A model generated the notes under the pieces. The model did no database searches. It was not told the DNA's origin and worked only from the letters and a program-made list of their open reading frames with translations. A DNA stretch of 64,000 nucleotides, from the NCBI GenBank assembly GCA_030142905.1, contig JASJOG010000043.1:1-64000 (forward strand). The letters are read 5' to 3'. Position 1 is the first letter of the stretch, and every line of letters starts with the position of its first letter. Of the stretch, positions 1-12,200 are shown piece after piece. The DNA is from Heliopora coerulea. Lineage: Eukaryota; Cnidaria; Anthozoa; Scleralcyonacea; Helioporidae. The translations under genes and the position numbers were made by a program.

Positions 1-9
1 GAGAGAGAA

Positions 10-74
<65 letters not shown>

Positions 75-84
75 AGAGAGAGAG

Positions 85-140
<56 letters not shown>
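1..140. repeat. GA/GAAA microsatellite
   Basis: Almost uninterrupted (GA)n with short (GAAA)n runs at the left edge. It is intronic to the DOCK gene, because a DOCK exon follows at 251. The repeat probably continues to the left of the window. Confidence 0.97.
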
Positions 141-145
<5 letters not shown>

Positions 146-250
146 ATGAGAAAGAGACGGACATGCAGAGACAGGGATTAATCACGAAGACAACTTTAAT
201 TTCTCTACAGACCTTGTGAAACCACATATAAATTCTAAATATTTTTCTAG

Positions 251-3200
251 GATTTTCTAATTACTTTATTTATGCACTTCCGAGACTTGGTTGCCAACAG
301 CATTTACCCAGAAGACTGGGTTACGATGATTATGGTGCAGAACAGGTGAGAAGATGTTTGGAAAGTATTTTATTTGTTGTGTTAACTTGTCTGTCGTGCA
401 TTGTTCACTTTGTATTGTGTGTTTTATGTGCTGTGTACCGTGTGCTGTTTGTCCTGTCAGTTTTGTGTTCAATGTTGTTTGTTTTGAGTAGTATTGTTTG
501 TGTACGTCGTGCTTTATATGCTATCTGTTGGATACTGTGTGTTGGGTGTTGGGTGTTGGGTGTTGTGTGTTGTGTATTGTGAATTGCGTTCTATGTGTTC
601 CGTGCTGTTTTCCATGCTGTGTGCTTCGTGCTATGTTTTCCATGCTGTGTGTTCTGTCCTGTGTCCTTTGCTCTTCGTGTTGTGTTAAGAGTTTTTACGC
701 TGTATCCGTGTGGTCTGTGCCGTATGTACTGAGCTGTGTGCTCTGTACTGCGTGTTTCGTGCTGCGTATTCCGTGCTGCGTGTTCCGTGCTATGTATTCC
801 ATGCTGAGTGTTCCGTGTTATGTCCTCTGCTCTTCGTGTTGTGGTTAGAGAACTATGTGTAGTGTCTCGTATACGGTGAGTTGTGTGTTGTCTGCTGTGC
901 GTTATGTACGTCGCGCTGTGTCATACGTGTCGTGGACTCAGAATTGTGTGTGTGCTTCGTGTTTGTGTGCTGAATGTTAAGAGTTGCGAGCTTTGTGCTG
1001 AGTACTATTTGTTTTGTGCTGGAAGTTGTATGTTGTGTCGTATCGTGTACTATAGTGCGCCTCGCTGCCCACGATTTGCTATCTTCGTTCTAGTACATTT
1101 CAAGTATGAGTTTTGTGTTACCTATGATTGTGACATTTCAAATCGTTCACAAAATGTATGCTTTAATTCCTTAGCGTCATCGTGAAGGCCTTGGACTACT
1201 TTTCTGGGGCTTTGGAATTGAATTTTCTAGATATGGACAATTTTAACTCCCAGGTAAAGCCAGTAGATCCTTTCAACATGATCTGTCTTTTTTTAGGTTA
1301 ACTTGGTTCTTTGTCTTCCAATATTTTTTTTTTCTGTTCCACCACAGTTATGGAACAGTTTCTTCGAGTTGTCAGTTTCGTTCATAACTCAGGGTCCTTT
1401 GAATCTCGAAAGTTTCACCGAAACCAAAAGAAATAAAATAGTGTCAAAGTAAGTATAGAATAAGTAATCATAGTAAACAAAATGTTTGTGAAATATGTTG
1501 CTTCTTTAGAGCTTTCTTTGAGAGTTAGCCGTGTCTATATTTCTGGAAGCCTGATTATCATTTTATGAAACAAATGTATAACGGTTTTTCATGTTCATAG
1601 ACTGTGATATAAACACTTGGGATTTTGTGAAATTTTCGAATAGGTAAAAACGTTCTTAAAAAAAACAATCACGCTTTTCTGAAGTGTTACAACATTCCTT
1701 GTGTTTGTATCGCATTATACAACATGGAAGTCCATTTTACATTTTACATTTCACTTATTCACGAGAAGAAACTGACCTGGCACCACTGCCAACAGAAGTT
1801 CCTTGTGGTGAACAGCGAAATCGACCGCAATCCGGTCGATTTTTCTTTCTACGCTTCAAAGCAAATCCAAGATTGCAGCAATTTTTTCGATCCACGAGAT
1901 GACTGCATTTACTGAGTGATGCCTTGCCGTTGTTTATGGCTCTGACTTGTGGAAATCAAACTTACGAGATCTCAAAATCAGTCTTTCGACGTCTTTTTGA
2001 AGAAATTTTGTTGGTTTATTTGCTCACTACATTGACCTGTAGTCAACTTGACATATCAGATGATGCTAAGTCCTCTAAAGAACTGTATGTAATATTTCAA
2101 ACACGAGTTGGTGTTCTTCCTCCGATTTCTAAATACAGAGAAACGAGTTTAAAAACGAGGCGAAGCCGAATTTTTTAACGAGTTTCGAGGTATTTTGAAA
2201 TCGGAGGAAGAACACTTAACGAGTGTTTGAAATTACTTCTCAAACAAACTTGTATTTTAGGCGAAAATCTAGCCGAAAGTTGGCAAAATTCAGCTGTAAT
2301 CTTCCTCTGATTTCTAGATACTGATCATGTATTTCCTTTGTTTTCGCTTTATGAGTTATTAATGAGTTTGAGAAGTGACAGTAAACGAGAGAAAAGAAGA
2401 GAACTCACTGAAAGCAAAAAAGATATTTAAGATTTACTTTGGTATTTACGACGACGTTTCGGTGTGTTTGTCCTACTTCAAGTCCGAATTGTCTCCATAA
2501 ATACGTTGATAGATGCATGACGTGCAGTTAGTTCTCTTGTTTTCTCTCTTTGACCGTCACATACAGTCAACTTGACGTGCGATACTTTCTTCGTTCAAGG
2601 TACAGTGACATGAGAAAGAGTGTCGCTCTTAAAATCAGAGACATGTGGCAAAAACTCGGTAAGTCTGAAAGTCAGTTTTGTGTGACGATAATCGCTGTGC
2701 TACAGTGAGGTAAAGTGGGCCGATTTATTTTAATTAAGTGCCATAGCATCAGAAAAATCAATGATAGCATAATGTTCCAAATTGCTTTGGGAGAGGTTAG
2801 GCAAGTGTGACGGGACGACATTTAGTCATTAATTTCCCGACCTTACATGCTATTTTTTGTAATACTATTGGGTTGGCAACTAAGTTCCCGCCGTTTTTTT
2901 AAATTTAAATTTTTTGAAAGGTTTAATAAAAAATAACAACTAATTAATCAATAATGTATTCTCCCTTGTTGTTTACAACTTCTTCCCAACGTTCAACAAG
3001 ATTTTCAATACCTCGTTGGTAGAAATCACCCGGTTTCGACTCGAAAAATTCATCCAACCAAGCTCTCAATTCTGCATCAGTATTGAACGAAATTCCGCGC
3101 ATAGCATTTGAAAGAGATCGAAAGAGGTGGAAATCCATTGGTGCCAAATCGGGAGAGTACGGTGGGTGTGGCAGCACTTCCCAGCCATGCGTTTGAATGG

Positions 3201-6200
3201 CTTCCTTGGTCATATTGGCGATATGAGGGCGGGCGTTGTCGTGTAACAAAAGAACTCCATGCTGCCGATTAGGTCTTTTCTCTTGAATAACCGTGTTGAG
3301 TCGTTCCATCTGTTGAACATAGAGTTCCGCGTTGACCGTTTGGTTCCGTTCAAGCAATTCGTAATGGATAATCCCTTCCCAGTCCCACCATACGCACAAC
3401 ATCGTTTTACGCGGATGAAGATCTTGTTTCACGCGCGGTGTCGCTTGTTTACCGGGGCTAAGCCATTCCTTGCGCTGCTTCATATTGATGTACAGGCACC
3501 ATTTTTCGTCGCCAGTAACGATTCGGTAAAGAAATCGTTGCTTGTGTCCATGAGTTGAGCGGTGACGAGCAAGCAAACCAGCGGAGATTGTGGCTCGTTG
3601 ATTTTTGTTGTTGTCACTTAAAGCATGCGGAACCCATGCTCCACACTTCTGAGCCTTTCCCATCGAGTGAAGATGCTTCTCTATAGCAGTGTGGGAGCAT
3701 TCCATTTTCTCTGCCAGTTCCCTTGTCGTTTGACGAGAATTTTCGTGCAAAAGTTGGTTTAATCGCTCTTCATCGAACTCAACTGGACGGCCAGAACGAG
3801 GTGCGTCTTTGAGGTCAAAATTTCCATTTTTGAACATGGCATACCAATCACGAGCGGTTCTTTCAGCTATGGCACCCTCTCCATACACAGCACAAATGTC
3901 GCGAGCAGCTTTTGCGGCCTTAGCACCTTGATTAAGGTTCTTGCAAAAAGAAGGAGGTGTCGAAAATGCTCATTTTTCCCAACTTGACATTCCATTTAAA
4001 TGATCTGAAAATAAACAGAAATTAACTTAAATTGACTCGAAAAAAAAAAAAAAAAAGATTACAAAATGATTCCAAAATAGAATTCTCGAAAAAATAGATT
4101 CCAAAATTTAAAAAAACGGCCGGAACTTAGTTGCCAACCCAATATAATATAATTTATATATTACATATTTTTGACATGATTTCATACGAAGAACTACAGA
4201 GTACGGACAGAACAAATAGTGTTATCCAACATGTAGGATACCAAGGACACTGACGTAGAAATGAGCTCTTTCAAATTCTCGCTTCAGAAGGGGCATGGTG
4301 CTTGCTCTATGCCCACTTCGTCGGACCCACGATGTGTCTGTTACATCTGAATGTTCTCTCGTCATCACTAAAGTTTGAATTCCACCTGGTGGAATTTTTC
4401 GGGTGAACGATGTTTTGTCTTTGTATTATTAGCTTTCATGTGGAACTAACAGAACGCAGTAAAAACATTGTCTGCGCGGGAAATTCCGCCAAGTCAAAAT
4501 CAGGCTTAACCCTTTTCGGTCCATACCCGACTTTAGTACTTTACTCTGGCTAACTGGATTTTACTTGTCAAAGGAAGATGTCTTAAAGGAAAGACTTAAG
4601 GCTTCATATAGCAAATCTATCTAGTAATTAGTAAGACCTTACTACCGTTAATCGACTTCTTTGTTGCACTAATTGCGAGATATTTTTCTAATGGTCTCAA
4701 CGTTTTTAAATTAATTGCCATCCATTTACTTAGGGTCTCGAAAAACTTATTTTATTCCTGGACTCGTGGGATCTTTCTTGGAAATGACGTTGATTCCAGA
4801 AGAAGGTATCTTTAATCTTTAAACGTTAGTCCTAATCTTGAAAAGGAAAGTTTAATCACCAGAAGAAAGATGGAAAAGATTGTGCAAAATCTTGATTATT
4901 AGTAAAAGTTGAACCACTTTCTTTGCAGGTTCTGACTAATTGTTCAGCGTTTGTTCTGCGAACGCATGCCCAAGGTTAAAAGAGATGATGCCGTTCCTAT
5001 GGCTCGAAACTGTTGACGTTGAATAACAAGTCAACTATATAAATTCGGCTAAATTTCACCCAGTTCACTCCATGAGATAAATCGCTTGGTCCCTTGGTTA
5101 AGACAATTATGTATAAATTATCTCATGATTTGAAGCGGAGTAAGTTAGAATGGATTTGAATTAAATGAATGACTTAGTACTATCGGCCTGAGCCGAAGGC
5201 TGCGATCGATAACATTCTTCCACCCTGATAATTCTTGATATCTAAAAAGCCTCTTCCAGTGATTAAAGTAAACTGCTTCTTGAAAGAAAACAAGACGTCC
5301 ATGAAATGATACTTCCTTAATTTACCATAGAAATTCGAAAGGACACCATTCCAATATTCTTTGATATGATCATCTGTGAAAACAATGCGAAAGGAGGATT
5401 TCGTGAGGTAAGTAATGATGATTGTGTAATGTGTTATCGTTTAGCTCGTCGATAGAAACCCAAGTAACAGGGGGGAAGGGTCGTAGGAGGGAGGATTTTG
5501 GAGATGGTGAATGGTCGGTATTCTCTCAACGTGCGACAAATTTCGGTGTCATTAACCGATATTATTTTATTTCAGAATCATCCTCAGGTTATTATGAAAC
5601 GAAAACTTCACGATTAACATACACTGCCGAAGTCAACTGAAAAAGTTGACTCGATAACTCAACAGGTAGAGCGGCGGACCGGTATCCCGAAGGTGCGAGT
5701 TCAAATCCCGTTCGAGTCAACATTGTTCAGTTGACTTCGGCAGTGTAGGTTAATTGTGAAGTTTTCGTTTCACATTAACCGATATTATCTCTTCAGGCTT
5801 TATCTTCTTACCACTTAGGACAGATATGTTAAGTTGCTTGCTTCAGATTTCCCTGTAAATTCAAAAAAAGATTTACCTATGTAGGATTATAGCTTCTTTT
5901 TAAGCCTGTCAATCACTCTCGGGTACATTGCGATCATTTTGCTACATCAGCGAACCATTTTTTAAAAGTGAAAAAGTCTTTGTCGTTTGTGTTGCACGGT
6001 CATGGTTCAGTACAGTTGAAGCATCTCCTTTCCTTTTCAGATTGAAAACGAGATTATTAGAAAATTGGACATTATTCTTGAAAGTGGAAGAGGGGATGAA
6101 GAATACAAGGTCCTGTTCGGCCAAATGTAAGTGGGTTTAATCACTGTTGCTGGAATATTCACCAGAAGGTAAACTCGATGTCATCCTCAGTCCCACCTTT

Positions 6201-9200
6201 AGCGCTCTAAGTTTCTCTCTCGATACCCCAGAAAGTCGACCCTCTCGAGCTCTGAATAAGTGAATCTTGCTCTATAAAATCTTGGTTTCATTCCTGGAGC
6301 TTACTTGATATTATCTTCTGTTTTTTATTCGAAGATTGTCGAGCCTGTTTTCCGTCAATCCTAAACTGCGGAAGGAAGGAAGCCGTTTCGTAGAAACCAT
6401 AACCACTCTTCTTGAAAAACTACTAGATTACCGTACAGTGGTTGCGAATGATGATGGAATCGACAACAGAATGAGCTGCATCGTGAACTTACTGGTAAGC
6501 ATGCAGGAGTGACTTAGCACTGATTCCCAGTCTTAGTGACAACACTTCATCTCTGTATCTCCACCTACATGGCTGACAAGCGTCATGCACGTGCATCGCA
6601 CCTGACTCAAAGCGTAGAAAAGAGCGGGAAATTCTTTTACGTTTTAACAAGAGTTTAAGACCTTAATGTTCAACATGTTTTTCATGTAGTCTTGGTTTCC
6701 TCTTAAACCAGAGTATTTATTTAATAGAATTTCTACAAAGAAATCAAGCGAGACGAAATGTATATCAGGTAAGCGTTGAAGAGAATTAGTAGAATTTTTC
6801 TGGTTAGTGATGTCATGGTTGCGCATCGAAAGATGACCTGGAACCTTCTCGCCCTGAAGCATTGAGTCTTTACTCCGAAGAAAAACATCTTGTAGGTACA
6901 ATATTCGAGTTACAGACTACAATATTCGTCTTGTTTCTGCGTCTCGAATGTTGAGTTTACAAGATGCTGTTCTTCAGGGTATGTTTCTTGCTCTATTTCA
7001 TAAAGGTTTAACCAGCTCAATAAATTTTAAAAAAAATACAAATTAATGGAACGTCTTCTGCTTGTTGGTATTTATTTCTCTTTCATGTTTGTACACCATC
7101 TGTTGTTGTTTATCGTAGGTACTTATATAAACTCTACGACCTTCATAAAAAAGTAGAAAACTACACCGAAGCTGCCTTCACTTTGCTACTCCATGCTGAA
7201 GTATTGAAGGTGAAGATTATCGAAAATTTCCTTTGACTTCTTACCGCACAGATAACAGCCCATTATTTTGTCCTTTGTTTTTTCCCTCTCCTTGCAGCCT
7301 GGGAACTACGCCATTTTTTTGTTTTCGCCTTGGATTTCATATTTCCATTCAACATCTTTTTACCACATTTCTCTTCAGTTTAACCATACTAACCCACTTT
7401 TTTTTTTGTCAGTGGAGTGATGATCCCGTTAGCATTGACGATCACGGAAAGTTCCAGGCCGAAACTCAACGACGTATGAAAGAGAAGCTATTTCGAGAGA
7501 TCATTGATTTATTTGACAAGGGCAAGGTAAGTATTCTTCGTTCAACTTTTCCCTGCTTTATACTTCGGTAAGAACGGATTAGTGGTGCACGCTTCCAAGC
7601 AGATGAGAATGACAAGATACTGGAGACACAGACACGTAAAGGGAACTGGGGATCCAACTGACTAAGAGGGTGGAATCAGATGTTTAAATGCTTCACATTC
7701 AAGCTTATTTTCTAAAATCTACGTTATTGAAACTTGCTTAACCCCATTTAAAAGCCTCAAGATAACGTAGAATTTCCAGGGTTGTGTCCCAGCAGGTGAT
7801 TTCTCATTTTCAGGCGTGGGAAGAGGCGATCAAGTACTGCAAAGAGCTGGCTGTGCAGTATGAAAACGAGACTTTCCAATACATGGAACTAAGCGAAGTT
7901 CTGGTGAGATTGCTACGTCTTTTCAGTTCCAGTTACTGTGCCAAGCTTGCTGTGTTAGTTACTATCAAACTTGTCTTTGATGATGGTGGTGGGGGTGATG
8001 GTGATGTGATGATGTGATAATGTGGTGGTAATAATGTGGTGGTGATTGTGATAGTGGAGGTGGTGGTGATTGTGATAGTGGTGGTGGGGATGGTGGTGGT
8101 GATGATGGTGGCAATGGTGATGCTGGGAATGGTGGTGTGGTGGTGATAGGGATGGTGATAGTGATGGTGATAGTGACGGTGTGATGATGGTATATTAGTG
8201 ATAGTTATGGTGATCGTAGTCATGGTGATGGTTATGATGGTGATGGTGATGGATGTGAGGTGATTGTGACGGTAACACTTACCTCTTCAATACAAAACTA
8301 ACAAACTTTGCTTTTTCTTTGTAGTTAAAACAAGCTCGTTTTTTTGATAACATCGTGAAAACGCTGAGAGCTGAGTCAGAATACTTCCGAGTTGGTTTCT
8401 ATGGTCAGGGCTTTCCTTCATTCTTGCGGGTAAGTAAAGTTTGATTTATTCTTTCTACAAGTAAGCTCTTGGGCCAAATCTTTATGGTGTAGTAATTAAC
8501 AGTTATTGAAATGAAGTTGAGTATGAAAGCGAGAATCATCAAGGCTGAGATTTGTATAAAAACTGGTGTCTTTAGACGTAAGTTCCCCACGCATAAAAAC
8601 TAATGTTCGTTGGTACGACGCAAATAGTTTGGACGCGATTTGGAATTAGCTGTCTGTATGTAGTTAGTGAAAATTGAGACTGCATTAAAATTGTAAAACA
8701 GTGTATGATGGCCGTAATTGACTTAAATGTTTGGGGTTTTTTATATCATGCAGAACAAGGAGTTCATTTATCGTGGGAAGGATTACGAGAAAGTCGGAGA
8801 TTTTACTGTGAGGATTCAGAACAATTTCCCAGCTGCGCAGGTTTGTGTTGCTTTTAATGAATGGAAATGGTCATTAAGCGATAGAAGTAACAGCAGAAAA
8901 CAACAGCAACACGAGCAGGGACGATGATAGCATCATCAAAAGTACTGACGAGAACGGTGACAACTACAGCAATAGCAACAGCAACAACTGCGACAATAAC
9001 AGTCATTACCACAACAGTAGCAGGTACTACCATAACAATAACAGGTACTACCACAACAATAACAACCACTACCACAACAATAACGACAACCCTGACTGCA
9101 ACAATAACAGTGGCAACAACAGCAATATTTACATCACCATCGACAGCAACAATATCACAGAACAATAACAACAACAACAACAGAACAAGTGTAACGACAA

Positions 9201-12200
9201 TGACAAAAAGATCAACTACAACAAAAATCAAACATGTTTCGCTCGACTTGTCTCAGAAAGTAAGAAATTATGTAATGTAAAATAAAGAGAAATCAAGATG
9301 TTTAGCGGCATTTTTAGACGTCCTTGGTCGCCATTTATGAGAAAAATCCCAGGATGTATTTCCTTATGCACTTACGTATTCCGTGGAAATGCAACGTACT
9401 TTCTTTGACGTTGCTCGACAATCTTTAGGAATGACTGCATAATGTGATAGTAATGTTGTCTTTCTTGTTTTCTTTTCTGAACGTTGCTGTCAACGTGTAA
9501 GCTGTGAAGAGGTTTAATTCAACTCATTGACCTTTACTAGGTTATGACTACGTTAACACCACCAGGAGACGACATAAAAAATTCAAAAAATGAACGTATC
9601 CTTAACTATAATATTGCACAAATTAAACCGCTTGGTTCCAGTTGCATAAAACTAGTTATCACCATTATATTGTTCTTTGCGTGGTTAAATTGTATACATA
9701 TTGATTTAACTAATTAATTTAATTGAAAAAAACTGACATAGCATATAGGTTTTCAACTGAAAATAAAAAACAATTTAAATTTAGCAAAATTCGTGAGATA
9801 CCGTTTACATTTTAATGTTTTAGTTTGATTTGAAACCAATTTCAAATTATAAAATCTTGAGAAATTGATTCAACACCGTTTGTGGAACATGATGTGCTGT
9901 GATGTTTATTAACCGTAGTTGGGAAGTTGGCCACGTATCCAACGCTGACAACAGTTGAAGTTGATCACCTTCTTCTACAACTGGTCCCAGATCTGTTGAC
10001 AGATCTAAAAAACCAGCAGGTTTAATTTAAAGAGACCGACAAACAAAAGATATCTCGATAGGAAGCTGGATAAAGCCATCATCTCGAAACCTTCCCTCAC
10101 TTTGATAACAGCTGCTTTAAATAGGGGGAGAATTTTATTAAAAACTATGGTAGGTCAGTCACCGTAGACAGCGGTCGTCTTCAATGGTCATACCACTGAT
10201 CTCTAGAGAAGACTGGATCAATCATCCTATGCTCAGAAATTGAAGCTGGAAGTGGATAGCGGCGGCCGTTGTTATGGGACCAACTGTGCGACTTCTTTAT
10301 GGTCTATGTAAGGTTTTCTGTCCGTAGATTTTTTTTCCTTTCTACAAAGCTGTCTTTTGACCTACGAAGTCGTTCCATTCTGCCAAAAGAAGATCAGGAA
10401 ATACTTTTGAAAGTGCTGGTCCAAAAGATCTACCACTACTTTGGTCGCTTAGTAATGGTGCCGTCATATTTTGCGGGCTTCATTTCCTAGGACCTTCAAA
10501 CAATAGGATGCTCGATCCAGTCTTCTCTAGAGATCAGTGGGTCAAACCACCCGTACAGCCAAGCTTACAAAGACGACCGGCTTTCCTGGGTTCAAACATT
10601 TTGCTATTTCGCTTTACTCACAATGGTGTGTTCAATTCTAGACGTTCAAAACTACGTCTTGCCTTGCTACCGTGGCTTCCATTTCTTTTGTGTTAATTCT
10701 TAACTCCTCCTCAAGACCTTCAAATTAACCAGGTTGATCCTGTTCCTATTGAAAGGCGAAAATACCAAGGGAAAGTGATCTCTGAGCAGATAACTCAGTG
10801 AGTCTGTGATGTTTTAGTCTTTGTTAGATGTCTGTGAACGTGTGCTAAAATAAATAACTGGACAGTGAATAAACGGACCGGATGATTGTCGATCAGGTCA
10901 ACAGACAGAAGGTGAAATAAACCTTGGTTCTCATATAATAGCGAAGATCGTGCGATAGTCGCACTACCGTTGTGATTATATGAGAACAAGACTTGAAAGT
11001 AGACTTCGAACCTACTTCCACGACTCAAGTTCCACCACTGCTACGATCTCCACGATAACTGCGATTGCTATGTTCTTATAATCGTACGATAGTCATCCGA
11101 CTAAAAAACCTTGCATCGTGCGACTATCGCACGATCTTTGCGATTACACGAGAACCAGGCTTAAACAAAGGCATGGTCAGACCGATTGAGGGAGAGAGAA
11201 TTGTTCAAGTAAATAAAGAAACAGCAGGCTGGAAGATGGAGGGGAGTTAAAGGATAAACGATGTGGAGGAACGAGTGGAAGAAAGAACGGAGAGACGGGC
11301 AGGTGAAGGAACTGAGAGATTGAGGGACAGGCTGTCGGCAATTGATTCATCAGGCGGAAATCACAATCATAAAAGGAATACTAATGCCCAGCATAATATT
11401 CTTAGAACAACCATAACCACAAGTATAAAGTTTAATAAAATATAAAGTTTGCTCTAATTGGTTAACTCAAGTAATTAACATCTTGTTTGTGATTATATAT
11501 TACTGTTTATTCTCACTGTGTAAATAATTCTCTGAAGATGCTGAGCATTCAGCAACGAAACGTCAGATTTTATTAAAACCTTTTAAACTTTATACTAGTG
11601 GTTATGGCTGTTCTAAGAATATCATGCTGGGCATTAGCAGTCCTTTTACGATAGAGACAGGCTGAATATGAATCGAAAGAATTTAGAGACCGATGAAGAT
11701 GGAAACCAACATACGGACTGGTGTATAGACCATGGGGATTAGGTAATCTGAAAGGCCGAGCGAAGGTCGGGCTACATGACTGGGTTAACGGGATAATCTT
11801 TCTCGATCTTGGAAGAAATATCGAGGCCTTGCAGGATACTGGGTCCGGCTAAATGCAAGTTCGAAGTTGAAACATTATCCTAACTTCAGCTCAAAGGGTG
11901 TGCGTTAACTTTTACACCGGGAGCTCTAGTTATCACCGAAGGCCACAGAAATCAAAGGAAGGACGAGGTGAAATGTATTCAATAATGAGCGAAGGATAGA
12001 AAACAGAACCTGTTCACAATTTAGTTTTCGTTTTTATTTTTGTCTTCTGTTTTGCGTAGTTTCACTTACATGTCTTCTTTCGTTTTCGTGAAACAAGAGT
12101 TGTGTGATTTTTTTTATTTCTGTTTGGCGACAGATTTTATGAGCGCAACGAAGTGAACCAGTTCAAATATGACAGACCTTTCCACAAGGGGAAGAAAGGC

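Noticed and set aside
346..1185. Several overlapping Cys/Val/Leu-rich open frames
   Set aside because: They lie in a degenerate TG-rich minisatellite between two well-supported DOCK exons, have no domain, and are equally open in different frames.
7933..8223. Thr/His/Ile-rich minus-strand frame
   Set aside because: Translation of a TGG/TGA microsatellite inside a DOCK intron.
8854..9280. Val-rich minus and Thr-rich plus frames of more than 100 codons
   Set aside because: Both are translations of the same CAA/ACC repeat tract; no gene.
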